Below are positions 24,096 through 38,247 of a stretch of DNA of 64,000 bases, piece after piece (within the stretch, counting starts at the first letter, position 1; every line of letters begins with the position of its first letter). Under the pieces are notes generated by a model, which had not been told where the DNA came from, made no database searches, and saw only the letters and a program-made list of their open reading frames with translations. A program made the position numbers and the translations under genes. Source of the stretch: Enoplosus armatus (lineage: Eukaryota > Chordata > Actinopteri > Centrarchiformes > Enoplosidae); assembly GCF_043641665.1 (NCBI RefSeq), contig NC_092187.1, positions 1,557,501 to 1,621,500 of the forward strand. Direction: 5' to 3'.

Positions 24096-24919
24096 ATAGA
24101 GTTACAGTCCATCAGTGTAATGAGTGTAAGAGGAGCTGTAACCAAACACCGGTCCTATCTGTAACTAACACCAGGTTAGATACAGTCAGATATCAGAGGC
24201 AGGATTGTCGGGTCTGCAGTCCCACGGCCTCATGGGAAGCTGAAGTCGATGGATGCAAACAATAATTGCTATGTTTGTTTTGATGAAGTGAGAAGGTGAA
24301 CAAATGTTACTGTTCTGTTACGGTATAGAAACCCTTCTGTTAGAAAATGGGCAGGAAAGTCCAGACCATTTTTTTTTTCTATCTCATAGACTTTGCAAAG
24401 AAACTCCCTAAATAAAGAGAGGCACTGAATTGCTTTTCCTCCCAGTTGTTTACCAATCGGCGTGATGTCATTTTATGCAAATGCACTCTGGAGAATTTGA
24501 CGTGTGATTACATAACTAATCGAAAACACTTGCGGTGATGACATTGCGTTGCTGCTCACCAGCTAAGATGGCATTCGTGTTACTGTAATGAATCAATTTG
24601 TCTCCTTTGGATGAAATTATCAGTCACATTAGGAACAGAAGAGGGGAGCTGATATGCCAAAAAGAATCACGGGCTAGATTCAAACCAGGGACATGGTAGG
24701 CTTTAGATCCTTGAGGATCAGATTTCCATGATGTCCCCCACTTCCAGAGGGACAGATTCAACAGGACCTGGCAGTAAGACGTGTACATAAAAGAATCTTT
24801 TAATCTTTTGGTCTTATCTTATCTACTGGTCTTATCTGCTAAAATCAGGCAATCAGGTAATCGTGAGCTAACACAGCAACGCTTCCAGTTGGTTTGGAGC
24901 AAACGCGGGACAGGGTGAG
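22036..24919. other. Presumed intron, microsatellites and one candidate conserved element
   Basis: Contains GA near 22384-22400, TG at 22774-22803, (TC)n(AC)n at 23592-23643, CA near 23750-23793, TG at 23894-23913 and 23940-23970, and TG at 24061-24094. 24440-24650 is free of simple repeats and has a perfect ATGCAAAT octamer at 24475-24482. No gene recognised. Confidence 0.5.
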
Positions 24920-25045
24920 CAGAGACGTCCCCCCCCCGATGACCATGGATGCTTGTGCAAAATATTCATGGCAAAGTTGTTGAGATATGTAAGTCTCGAC
25001 CAAAGCGGTGGACCTACCAACTGACACTGCCATCCATTGAACTAA
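24920..25045 (-). repeat. Fragment of the 722-1570 repeat family
   Basis: Reads 'ttcatggcaaagttgttgag', then 'atatgtaagtctcgaccaaa' and 'gcggtggacctaccaactga'. These are the terminal phrases of the family on the opposite strand to the copy at 722-1570. Confidence 0.55.
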
Positions 25046-25114
25046 AATCTTAGTCTACTGTAGGTGGCAGTTTACGGGCGACATTCTCCACAAAGAACAC
25101 TGTTCCCCCTGAGA

Positions 25115-25149
<35 letters not shown>

Positions 25150-26476
25150 ACCATCACCATACACATGCAGAGCTTTTCCCGTGACTGGTAATCTCATTAC
25201 ACTGCCAGGCAGAGACATGTACACACACACACACACGCACATACACACAATACAGCCCACTGACCTTTTTTCACTCCCCGCCCACGTGTTTCAAGGGTTT
25301 CTACTCATGCTATTAAATTCACCAACAACTCGTAAAGTTTCCAACTCTATCAGACACAATGTTTAAAGGTTTTATGGCACCGGGCGACAACTGGGACTCC
25401 AGCCACAACAAAGGGTCTGGAGTGTAAACCATACTAAACCCAAACTACCCTTTTTTTTTTTTTTTTTTTTTTTATGATTGCAGAATGGTGTTTACCAACC
25501 TTTAACAACCTTTCCAAGATGATAAAAATCTTAATGACGTGACTTCATTGTCAACATTACAGGGAATAGCATCAAACCGCAGCAAGGTATTGGAGGATGG
25601 ATCTGAGGGCCAAATGTAAATCAGCGCTTTTGTGCCAATGTAATTGATTTTTGTTTATACTGCTGCCTTATGCCTGGGGGGGGTCGCGCAATAGTTAACT
25701 CACCTTTTTTTATTTACCGCAGCTTCATTGCAGATAATGCCTGGCTGTAAACCGCAGCTCCTGCAGGCAGAGACCACATGACTGGTGGCTATGAAAGGTT
25801 TCACCCATCCCATTATTGCCGTAACTGTATTTATGGATATAGGATTTTGCATCTATACCCGGCGCAATTCACGGCTGGTGGAAAAGCTAAAGCCTTGCAT
25901 TCCACAAACTGCCACCCACCCACCCAGCGCACAAAACCAAAGACACCCCCAGGCGCAGATTTGAATATGATTCCAAACATAAGCAAATGCAGGGGTTTTT
26001 TGGTTTTTTTTTTTTTTTTGAAATCCAGCTCTCTTTTCCAGCAGTTTTCTCTTTACTTTTCTGTCATCGCTTTTTCTTCCTCCTTTACTTTTCCCTGATG
26101 TCAATCTGATCATTTCCTTTCACCGCCCATCCTAGCCGTTTCCCCGTCTCTCTTCACTTCTTGTGCGTATTTTAAATGGAAAAAAAAACACACAGTTTCT
26201 GAGAAAAGTGGGGATGGGGTCACGACAGACGGAAGAGGTAGCGTGAGGCGTGTGTGACCAAGAGATTGTGTGGTTGGTTTTAAGTATCCTCTGCCAATCG
26301 GTCAGTCGGTTGAATATAATTCTATCCACCAATTATAGAGGTGGTCACAGCACCAATTTGATTTTCAATTATGTACTAATGAGATCTGGATGAATAAATG
26401 GATCTTACAGGAGGCAGCGAAGGAAGGGAGGACGCAGGGATCAAAGGGCCATTCCAACAAATAACTCAGCACTTGA

Positions 26477-26533
<57 letters not shown>

Positions 26534-28317
26534 TGAGTGAGAGTGAAACGCATTCTTCAGCACATTACTGCTCATATATTGTCAGCTCGTATTACGCACT
26601 GCCCATCCCATATACCGTATACGGCTCTACAGTATGTTACTGTCACCTGCCTCAGCGCAGTTAAACATGTCCATAACACCATTTACGGGTCGGAATCCCA
26701 ATAAAACCCACAATAAATAGTAACAGTCAAACTGTTAACTGGCTCCAAAGTGATGCTTTCATTAGAAATGGAAATTATGGCTGAACCCTATGAAAAATAT
26801 TTTACAGTAACATCTGCACTGGAGGCAGTACAACAACACTGGGAAGAGGTGATTTAGTTTGGATTCATTTTATATTATATATTCTATTTTAGTCAGTAGT
26901 AAAGCAGTAATACTTTCAGAAAGACAGCAGCGGGTTAGGAGGGAAGGGTAAGGAAAGTATGAGTAAAGTTGCTCTGTCGCTCCAAAACCTTCCGCCACCT
27001 CCACCGTAACAGAGCCGGGCTGTGCTGCCTGAGCGTCTGAGTCCCCGCCAGCCAATGGAGCACTATCCCGGGGCTGATCTCCCGTCACTCCCTCAAACCT
27101 CCACAACTCCTCTGCAACTCTGGGAGCTGGGGGAATAAAAAAGGCGTCAGCTCGAACGTCGGCTGTTGCAAGAAGTGACAGCGTCGTCGTCTATGATGTG
27201 ACCTACAGTAAAGGGGCCCAACAGGCCAGGCCCGAATGAGGGAGCTGTCAATTGGTTTTGACGGGTTAAAACTTACTGGGAACCAAAAGGGAAACTTGAA
27301 AACTTGTCCGATCGATTCATCAATCTCGTAATCCAAAAGCCCAGCGCTTGCACTCCAATGCATCCTTCTAATCCTGCTGGTGTACGCCAGTCATCCCTGT
27401 TTCCGCTCACCCGAAAGCTGCTGCTGCTGCTGCTGCTGTTCATGTTGCATTTCAAAAGCCCCCCCCCCATCATGCACCTGCAGGCTCTTCGCCCCAAGGG
27501 TGCTGAGGTGAGATGCAAAATGTCTATGTTGCTTTCTTAATTTCATATGTTTAATCGCCCCCGCTACCACTTGGGTCTGACGATGAGGACGTCAGCAGGA
27601 CGGCTGCTTGGTCTGTCCTGTCAGTCCAGCCACATAAAGGGGCAGGCGTAGTCCATGAAAGGATGTGGACAGCGGACAGCACAGGTGGCTCTGTGTGAAC
27701 TACACTGGGTGCATAAACTATATGTTGTCCAGCATCTTGACATCCTAGAGTCAGCCTACAGTGACATTCTGTATAGTTCTGCGGGACGATTTATAATGAT
27801 TTCCAATGTCCAATCTTCTAGCTCCAACGTTTGGTAATAACTTTCCTTGGTCCATGCAAAGCTAACTTATAAGCAATGGCCACAAATTCATCAACTTTTC
27901 ATAAAGTTTATTGTTATTGTTATTCCTCTAATTCTACCGCCAGAAACTCCACTTGAACAGATCTAATGGGCTGACAGCGGTAAGAGTAAGTCAACTTTAT
28001 CACCTTGAAGCCACCCACGCTCGCACCCCATGTGTCATGTGATGTGGCCGTGCAAAGTCACGGGGCTCAAGTGAGGTGGGCGTGTCGATGGGTTTGCGCG
28101 GGGGGGGGGGGGCATGTGCGTTTATGTGGCTTCCTATTCAACAGATGACAGGTTCACAGGTTAGACAGTGCAGTCTGTATTGATTACAACTGCCGAGTGC
28201 TGTGGTCGAGGTGCAGCTCGGATTTAAATGAAGCGTTTGTGACTACATGTGCTTGACAGTGTCTTTTAACATGTGTGCATGCATACAGCAAGTGTGATTA
28301 TGTGCCAGTCTCAGCAG

Positions 28318-28357
<40 letters not shown>

Positions 28358-28814
28358 TAAGCTTGGGAGAAATGTTGGCATGTGTCGATTCCCTTTTTTT
28401 TGGTGTGGGTGGGCCTCGCCGTTCGCTGTGCCAGGCAGTAAAAGACACCAAATCAAGCTCCCGAGCGCGCTAATCTCTCAATCCTTCCGTCGTTTCTTTT
28501 TCACCGGGTCTTTCATATTTCACCGGTCTCCCGCTTTGCTCGAAATATTTTCCCTTTTTTGCCTCGGCAGACCGTATGGTTACGTTGAGAAAGACAGAAA
28601 CAGGCAAAAGGAAATCTAGAGCGTTGCCGACGCGGGACGCTTTGCCCTAGAGAGACAGGAAGTTCAGCGTTCAGTAGAGATGAATGGAGAGACTGAGGGA
28701 GGGCAGAAGACAGAGCGAGGAGAGATGGAAGCGGCCCAGTGGAAACCATGATGTCATGATTAGTGAGGTGCGACCATCCTGCAGTCGCATTGGCACCACA
28801 TGGACGCCATGGAA

Positions 28815-28856
<42 letters not shown>

Positions 28857-28937
28857 CCCTCTGTCTGCCTCTAACCAGTCGCAGCTGCTGCAAGACACAA
28901 TGTGGCCATTGTCACTCTTAACCTCCATCATGTGCAT

Positions 28938-28972
<35 letters not shown>

Positions 28973-31270
28973 GTACACGAACAGCAGAATTGAAACATTC
29001 TGATGCTTCAAGTGCTGTGCTGTGACGCCGGTCGACAAAATCATTTAAAGCTGAAGGAAGGAAAATACCGTCTTGTTTTATCCATATTAGTATGTTTTCA
29101 CCAGAGCTTTTTCAAAATCACATGGTGCATTCAACTTACGGCGACAGAATGTGACGCTGCCATGCGCTGGCTTAATGTTGAATTGTGTGATCACGAATAT
29201 CAAGAATGAGTTAATGTGTCACACGTTTATAATAAAATACTTACTCCGTCCCGAGTAAAGTTTCTGTGTGTTCTTTCTCTCTGTTAATAGCAGAGACACA
29301 CACATGGTGATTAAAACCGAAGCTGGCAGCTCTGAATGAGGTTGTTGCTCAGCATCATGGGACTCCTGAGAGAAGCGAAAACAAGCTAACTTGGGTGGGA
29401 AGACTAAATTCAAGCCAGCGGACTGATTGCTTGTAATTGGAAAAAAGACAAGTTAACTTATTAAAGATCAATTAAGGAGCTGACGGGTCCAACATGTGGA
29501 CATGGACGGGAACGCTCTCCCTTGTTCTGTGTCTCAAGAGCAATGAGTCCATAAACATTCTGCAATGGAAACAGACCAGAGGGGGATCAGCAGGAGGGAA
29601 ACCCCTGGAAAAACAGCTGGAGGAAACTGGGGGAGTGAGAGGAGGAGGAGGAAAAAATTGGATGGAAAACATTCTGCAAGCTGCTTTGGCAAAAAGACGC
29701 TGACTTGTCAAAGCCGCGTCTATCAACTTGTACATTAAATGGGTGTGGACCCAAATACAACACTTTGCTCTATTTATCATGATACAACACAGTGATGATG
29801 CTTTGCCACTCGGAACAGCTAGAAGACGGTGGTTAAAACAAACCAGCGCCGACTGTTAACATGAAACAGGAAGTACACAACCGTTTCCTACGTTCCGAGG
29901 CCCGACCTATCCATCCGCCTTGACCTCCTCCTCGGCGGACTTTGCCGCTCTACAACAATTCTTATGGCCCCTCGAGGGCTCAGGCCCCTCTTGGTTTTCC
30001 CGGGTTACGCGCATATGAGGGTTGAACCCCACTCCTGGCCCTGCACCTGAAGTAACAGCTAGCTAGCTAGCCGCTATTCGACGCACACAAACGCATGAGG
30101 AGTACTAGGGAACGTTGTATCATCCCCACAGGCTCTGACTCGTCGCCGCTCTCTCACCAGTACAGATCAATGTATGGTCAGAACATCTTGAACGCATTTA
30201 CACGAAGTGATGCAGTAAATGGGGCTCTTTGTCACTTGAACGTAAATATATATATATACGTCGCTTTGGGGCATTTGCTGAAATGACAGATGCTGATGTC
30301 AGTCTCCCATTTCGATTCCAAAGCCCATGCGCTGAAAATGTCACCCAAAGTAACAAAGTTCACACATTTTGTCAAAATCATAACTTCTCAAAGAATCAAA
30401 TCAAAGTAAAAGTAAAGCGTAGTTTCTCAAATGTCTGTACAAATACACATGTTTTCGCAGTTAATGATCTTTTGAAAGTAATTTACTCATGCAACTCACT
30501 TTTTTATATTGGCTGTAAAGGGAAAAAATTTTTTGCCTTTCGATAAAACTGTTGAAGTTTTTGTTTCGTCCCTATAAATGACCTGCTAGGGTAAAAACTG
30601 AGCCCTACATCAATTAGATGCTACTTGGCTCGACACGTGCTGCGCCGGTTGCATCGTGAAGGTCGATGTCAGCCTGAAAAGTTGGGCAAACCGAAAAGGC
30701 AAACTGAAAGGTGTGTAAACAGGTCGTGGACATTAAGACGGCGAACAGAAATCGAGAAACTGGACCGACCCTCAATCAAGAGAAACACACACTGGAAACC
30801 GAACGAGCTGCTTCGCGATTACTGCTGATAAAAAAAAAAAAAAACTAAATGGAAAAAAAGTTACAGGCTCCTGTGATAAAAAATAATCAGCGCGCAGTTC
30901 TGGTTGCCGTGTATGTGTCAAGTGAAGGGAAATAAAGGGAAAAGTCAAGTAGAAATACCTCTGGTTTGTGTTGCTCTGTAATGAATGCAATTTCGTTTTT
31001 GACACAGCCTGTGTCAGCACTGCACGGAATCCCAGCGTCATGCCAATAAAGCACCCCGTGAATTAACGGAGGCGAGAGACAGCCGTTCGTGTTTTTCCAT
31101 TATTCTGAAGATGAAAAAGTTTGGAAAGGAGAGCGAGCCGGCACCGCTCACAGGAAACACGCTCATTCATACAGGAAGCAGCTGGGAGGAGCTGAAGCCT
31201 CCCGCTACTTCCTGCTCACAAACAGGAGCGGAATCAGCTGAACACCTGCTTCATATTCTCCTCAGAGTAA

Positions 31271-31310
<40 letters not shown>

Positions 31311-32329
31311 ACATACCTATGTATCTCACTCTGGTCATTCGATTCAATCAGTGTGCAGAGAGAGAGAGAGAGAGATCAATGAGATCAGAGCTTTGACCTC
31401 TACACACACACACACACACACACACTTCAAGACAAGGGGCCTATTTGAGGAAATTACATCATCATCAGCCGCGGTGTCACCGGGGTCAAGGCTGGCTGGA
31501 ACCCGTCCCATCACAGCGGAGATTACCCCGGCGAATGGTTATTACAGACTTTATGAGGGATTGCTACAATGAGGGTGACTACAGATACACCCCTCAGCCG
31601 GCTCCCTCCTCCTCCTCCTCCTCCTCCTCCTCCTCCCCCCAACCTGAGCGCGGATTGATAGCGCAGCCCATTACCGATAGATGGATGGAGCAGATTATGG
31701 AACGCTCCATTAAAGGCCCTTTATATAGGTGGGCGAGGTGTGCGCGTCTGCAGCGAAGACAAGTTGCACAGCAGAAGGGCAAAGGTGTCGGGAACAAACC
31801 GGAGCTCGTCACTGATTGTAGTGGCGGCAGTTTAAAGGTAATCTACTGCGGAATCTATTGGAACGAGAGTCTAAAGTATGATTGTCCGCGATAACAATTT
31901 TTACATACCGTGCACCATACATTCAATTGCACGCCTCTTGTAGTAACGGCATATGGTCCCGCATCTTATTATACGAACGCTTGCAGAGAGAGAGTCCTTG
32001 ATTCTATTTTCACACGCTTTTATTCTAGTGTGTGCAGCGCTGGGAAATACACACGTATACAAATATGTGTTTTAGCAGTTTTAGTGCCCACCCAATAACA
32101 CTTCAATCTGATTATAAGATCAGGTAAGGTGCTGTTAAAAGGTGATACTGTGGAGAAGAAGTGCAGAAACGCCACAGCGATGGGCGCAGAAGACTCGATT
32201 TAAGGTCAGCATTTTAAAATCTAAACATCTGCTGCTGAAACGCGTGCAAGAAATTAAGAAATGTTTTATTTCAAGGCGGGCATCCCTGCAACACAACACA
32301 GAGGAACACAAGGCTAAGACTTTACAGCC
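25046..32329. other. Presumed intron, microsatellites, no gene recognised
   Basis: Simple repeats include CA at 25120-25148 and 25220-25249, T runs near 25450-25473 and 26007-26018, AT at 26480-26530, GCT triplets at 27418-27440, G12 near 28100-28111, TG at 28319-28356, CA at 28817-28852 and 28942-28970, CA at 31270-31308, GA near 31354-31373, CA at 31403-31425 and CCT triplets at 31604-31637. 25590-25760 and 31640-31810 are relatively GC-balanced, repeat-free stretches that could be conserved non-coding. 26870-27130 is open on the minus strand but unrecognised. Confidence 0.5.
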
Positions 32330-32820
32330 TCTGCGAGGGTGGTGCAAGTTAAATGCTAATGTCAGCATACGAACGTGCCCGCAATGACAACATGCTTATG
32401 TTTAGCAGGCATAATGTTCGCCAATGTTCGCGAGTCTAGCACGTCAGCTTGCTAACATTTGCTAATTAGCACTGAACACAAGGTTACAGCTGACACCCCG
32501 ATGGGAATATCCGTTCATTAGTTTTGCATATATTTTTTTCAAAAGTTTTGAAGGAAAAGTTATTGCAACGCATCCTGTGGCGAGCGCCGATGAGCCGAAG
32601 CAACTGGGATTGATCCTCCGTGCGAGATGGATGTCTGCACCAAATTTCATGCCAATCTATCCAGTGGTTGTCAAAAACACTTCACTAAAATAAACTCAAA
32701 ATGTCAGCCTCACGGTGGCATTGGATGGAAAAAAGCCATTGGGTATACGTCATCTGGCAGCCGTGAAAAATGTGCAAAATGTGTCAATCCATCCAGTAGC
32801 TGTCAAGTCGAAACACTAAC
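32330..32820 (-). repeat. Long fragment of the 722-1570 repeat family
   Basis: Reads 'gttaaatgctaatgtcagca', 'ttgctaattagcactgaaca', 'gttcattagttttgcatata', 'ctgcaccaaatttcatgcca' and 'atctatccagtggttgtcaa'. Phrase order is the reverse complement of the copy at 722-1570. It has no coding capacity. Confidence 0.6.
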
Positions 32821-33899
32821 CAGCAAGAACTTCCCTAATATGTTCTCTTCAGTGTGCATCTATTGTCCCGCTCATTTATTAATCTGTTTTTCTTCTATAT
32901 GCACTATTCTTTTGTGCCATTGTCATGTCTTGGTGAGCTTAAGACACATTTTGACCTCGCTGGACAAGTTTTATTCTATAACTTGCATGAATTTGTCTCA
33001 ATATTCTACAGACCGTACACCGTGCAGCTTGTAAGACTCTGATATTATATTATTTTGGGCAACTATATAAATAAAACCCGAGGGACGGACGTCCGCCGGG
33101 TGATCTGGGTTTACTGCTCGGCTGCTCCTCAGTGTCCCTCCCACAGAGGGGACAACATGGCAGGGTGCAGGAGGTCTCTCCTCCCTCCTCCCGTCCCGTC
33201 CCACCCCCTCGATGAGAGCGTTACGAACCCCTGCGGAGCCACTGGGAAGGTGACTCACCTCAGTTAAGATAATGCCGTCCATCCTCACCATCATCTCTCG
33301 GGCTAATGGAGCCTGGAGGGCTCGCGGGCGTAGGGTGAGGGGGATGTTTAATCTCGGGACAAAGATTGCTCCGTATCATTAGGCGTAATAGAATAGACGC
33401 TGGGTTATCGACAGGTTCGAGGAAGACTTTTCATGTCCACCTGAGTAAAGCAAATAGGATGCATACTGTCCTGCCGATACGCTATCTATATTTGAATATG
33501 CTGCACAATTAAGTTTTGTTATATGACTTGAGGTTGCCCCTGTCATTGGGGACAGAGGGAGGCTTTCGTGGATTGTGGGAGTTGGAGTTTACTCGCAGGG
33601 TGAGCGCTGGGTCCTTTTAGCCTGCGGTGACCTGTGATCGATGGAGACCTGGCAGAGTTGTAGCCGGCAACACTGCCGTTAGAGAGCTGCTAGCATCAAC
33701 CACCACTCTGCCCTCTTCTCCACTGCACTCCTACTGAACTAGAGGTCTCTCTCTCTCCCTCTCTCCCTCTTTCCTTCTCTCTTGCCAGTCTCCCTCTGTC
33801 ACATTTCTCATCTGCTCCTAGTTCCAGCATCCACCATCTCCCCCCCCCCCCCTTGCTTCTTTTCTCTATCTCATCCATCTCTCTGCTTTTAATCCCCCC

Positions 33900-33930
<31 letters not shown>

Positions 33931-35889
33931 CCCTCCCTGTTCACTCCCATCCCTCTCTCTCTCTCTCTCTCTCTCTCCCCTCCCTGTTCACTCCCATCCC
34001 TCTCTCTCTCTCTCTCTCTCTCGGCTCTGTGCCGTTGAGTGACAGCACAGTTAAACTGTTATTGGCTTCTGCGGAAGGAAGCAAAGCAGCAGCGCCGTGG
34101 CTTGGCAGCACAGGAACAAAAAATAAAAGTAGAGGAGTGTGCGCTTGTGCGTGTATTGTTGCAAAGTCAAACATAAAAGTATATCATTCAAACGAACTGT
34201 TCCAGCGATTGAAAAAGTTACGCAACGCCGCCCGCGTGAATGTGGAGAGGAAACACAAGGGTGGAACATTATCATGATATTTCCCGTCCAATCCGAAGAT
34301 ACGTAACGCGCAGCACCACCGTAACGTCACACGTACGCACGCCGTGCAAAATCTAGCGCCCTCCGTAGGTTTCTGAATCTAGGTCATGAAAATGTTAGTT
34401 AAGAGAATCATTTGTGGCTTTTAATTCCAGCATTCACTTTCATCCATGATGAAATGAAGGTCAGTGGGGTTTGATGCAAGTATGCGAGTATGAATTTCAT
34501 ACCCATGGCGGTAAAACGCGGTTTTAGCACTGAAACAGTAAGAGAGGAAGCTGCTGACAGTAATGAAGCCTGCTGTGTTTGTGTCTGTCTGACATTACAT
34601 TACGTTATATATTTCTAACTGCGTCCTCGTTACTTTCATGAGAACAAAAAAAAAAAAAAAAAAAAAAAGTAGCCGCTTTATGGAAAAGTGGCACTTAACA
34701 GAGTTGACTCTTTTTCAGTTCGTCTCTCTCATCTCCCACCCCCTTCGGCTGTCGGAACGATAACAAAGCAGCCCCAGAGATTAGATGATTTCACAGCAAT
34801 TTTAACTTTCTCTTTTAGACAGTTGGCAAAACGCCAACAAGGGGACGGCACCACAGTTGTCACCACGAATCCATCTGGCCGTACAACGGCCCTGCCCCCC
34901 CCGTGGCTGCCGCATCTCGAGTCCAACAACGTTGCTTTGGAGTCACAAAACTAGACGGGACCTTGTCCAGCAAGAGCGGCTGCTCAAACTCACGTTCTAC
35001 CAACACTGGCTTACTCTGTGGACGTGCAAAACTACATACATACTGAAGACAAAAATCCTTTGTTAGCTCCATTAGCTTCTAGCATGCTAACATAGGCCCC
35101 TGTCTTCCCCCCCCCCCCCACTTTGTTATCTAGTCTAGCGGACCTTAGATGCCATTTAGGCCTGGTCAAAACGGCCAAATGTTGCGGGCAAAATGAACTA
35201 ATTCCAATGGAGACACAGCTAACAAGCTTGCTAAATGACGGTTAGGAAGCAGCTAGCAAGCTTGTTAGCACTGGAAGCTATTTGATGAACGTTTGTACAA
35301 TCCGGCAAAATACTAGGAAAATTAAAAAAAGAAGAAGCTATTGTTAGCTCGCCAGCAATAGCTCACGAACTCAGGCCTTCCTTCCGGCTCTCAGTTATTT
35401 TTTCAAACTAAGGAGAAAACCTAGAGCTATTTGAATCGCTAGGTTAGGGCTAGGTCACTGGCTGGTGGATGTCGAGTCCCACCGAGGTCCACAGCGCCAT
35501 CTGGCCTGGTCAGGCTAGAAAGGGGATGTTAAAATGCCATCAGATGCGTGAGAAGGTCGAGTCCAGGCCTGTGACAGCCCGGCTGTGACGGATGAAGCAG
35601 TGAAATCCTGGTCATTTCTGTTCGTCAAATTCTAAGACACAGTCCCATCTGTGCTCGATCGAAAGGAGCATCCCCGAACAGACACATTAGGTTGTGTTTG
35701 TGTGCCTGAGGGTGAGCATGCATGGCTTAAAGGGACAATCGAGTCTGTTCAAATGACAATAAAGGCTTGAACCTTGAGTTTTTGTTTCAATATTTGTGGA
35801 CCCTGATGATTGGGTTTCTGCAACTCTGTGGATTCAACTGTGAGGAACTTAATCTCACAGCATGGCTATCTACTAAAATATACACAGAT

Positions 35890-35942
<53 letters not shown>

Positions 35943-36042
35943 GGGCTCCATTCAAAACTCCTGTTTGACTGAACATTCTCTCTTTCACCCTTATTATAAA
36001 TATTCACACAGATTTACTTTCCACGTGTGTGTCTGACGTCCT

Positions 36043-36082
<40 letters not shown>

Positions 36083-36599
36083 TGTGTATACCCTTGCACA
36101 CGTCAGGACACTTCCACCATCTCGCTCCGTCACAAATTACCTCATTAAATTTCATTACATTAAAGCCACTTTTATGAATTTAGCGTAGTCCCAGGCCCAT
36201 TGTTCGCCTGCAAATGAGATTAAAGCAACATTTGCCTTTCTCCCTGCTTTCAATTATATTTCTGGAAGGACAGCTCGGGCACAGTGCCTTAATGAGGAGA
36301 GAGGAAAAAAAAAATAAGAGGAAGAAAACGGGGCATTCGTAGCACCCTGGACAGTTTTTCTGAATTAACGCAACTTAATAACACATTTGGAAAATTTAGA
36401 CTTTCATTCCAACACGGTACTCTGGTTGCTATTAAGGTTTATTTCATATTTCTTCAAAGATGCAAGATAATCACTGATTTCTTAAATTTTTTTTGTTTGT
36501 TTTGTTTTTATCATTATTGTTGGCAAAGAAGTGAATGGCCTCCATATAAATAAATAAATAAATGGTTTTATCCTCCCATTCGAATTAATAATGTATGTA

Positions 36600-36638
<39 letters not shown>

Positions 36639-38084
36639 TAATCAGCAGTGTCATCATCTGCCCCTACAGGGATACAGTGCAACTGAGGATAAGCTTAAGG
36701 CTGCCTTCACACAATGCCGATTACGGCACCTGACAACATAAACACGCACACGCACGGCTAATAGTCAATGAGATCACGTTGCTAGGCGACAGATACAACA
36801 CCTGCAAGTGAAATGCGGGCTTCTGGTGCAGCTGAAGAACCTTTACTCCAGGAAGTCCAATTTCAAAATACTGGAGGTTTGAATGTAACATAAAACATCC
36901 AAGTGTCAAAAGGGCACGAAAATCAATAGCTCAAAACTGTTAAGACGGAACGAATGAAGTATTTGATTTGTAATGATCTGTTCAAGTTCACAATTCACTG
37001 TGTAATAGCGCACAAGGTTGTGCCTTGTACTACAGCACGGGGGGGGGGGGGGGGGGGTTTAAGATGCACTCTCTGTGATCCAATGCATGCCCTGTTGCCT
37101 TCAGCAGATTTGACTGTTGTTGCTGTTGTTGTCTTCATTAACGCAGAACGGAGGAAACAAGCAAGCTATGCCGAATGGACAACATGACACCGAATCACCA
37201 GAGTAAGTAAGTAAGCAGTGCGTGGAATCATTTGTCACGTGACGCCACGGAAAAGTCATGGGTAACAGCATAGCCGTCTGATGACTTTTAAAAATGGAAC
37301 AGCCTTGCAATACACAAGAGCTGAAACGGCGAGCTGATGAATTGACGAGACAGAAAATTGATCAACGACAAATCTGACGAATCGTATTAGTCGCAAAAAA
37401 GGCAAATATTATCATCATTTTGTGCTTTTCTCTCTTTCACTGAAGTGAGTGACATTCCTCACAACTTTCTACATTTTACAGACTAAATTGATTAATCTAA
37501 AACAAAATGACTCCGAAGATTAATCGAAGAGAACGAACGCAATCATCAAGTCGTAGCCCTAATTACCCCAACGAGCTTGTCACTCAGCGAGGAAGTGGAG
37601 GCATTCATTGGCCTGGAAAAAGTGACAGCCAGCCCCACAGTGCATGGACAAATGGACATTCCAATGTAAGATCAAATTGGAAAACACATATATATATATA
37701 AAAGAAAACAACTGTTAAATTGTAAAAAAAAAATCTTTAAATCATGACTTTTTTTTTTTTTTTGCACTGGAATCAACAGAAAACACACATTGACAGAACA
37801 GAAAGTCAACGCTCAAAACCTGATCGCAAAAAACTTGGAAGGATGGACGTTTCTTCACAGCTTTGACGCGAGCGGAATAAATGGGACCCTCGAGCCGTCA
37901 GCCGAGTCGACAGCCACAGCAGTCGGCGAGCATTGTATCCGCAGAAAGGAGCTGGTGGCCAGTGAGGCTACTATACAGGACAAGTGGGTTTTGTCGAGAG
38001 GTTGAAGACCGTAGCAGGTCCATGTGAAAGCCCTGCGTGGAGAGGCTTGTGTGGCTGATCTGCATGTGAAAAACACGGGGGGGG

Positions 38085-38124
<40 letters not shown>

Positions 38125-38247
38125 CACACAAGGCTTTGACCCTCTCAAAGAAATGGATACACGCACATGTACACACACACACATACACACACTCAAACAA
38201 CAAACAAGAGGCGAGGGAGGGGGGCGAAGGGAAGGGAGAGCGAAGGC
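32821..38247. other. Presumed intron, simple repeats
   Basis: Contains C17 at 33894-33910, a long CT-rich stretch at 33735-34022 with an internal 47-bp tandem unit, A runs near 34648-34668, C runs near 35107-35119, CA at 35892-35941 facing TG at 36049-36080, AAAT tetramers near 36547-36563, TG near 36602-36632, G20 at 37039-37058, a T run near 37749-37763 and CA at 38089-38123. 36120-36270 is a candidate conserved element. A short splice-bounded open stretch lies at 33262-33321 (minus). No gene recognised. Confidence 0.5.
33911..34022. repeat. 47-bp tandem duplication inside a CT tract
   Basis: The unit 'ccctccctgttcactcccat' plus adjoining (TC)n starts at 33931 and again at 33978. This is a recent tandem duplication of a CT microsatellite with its spacer. 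Confidence 0.8.
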
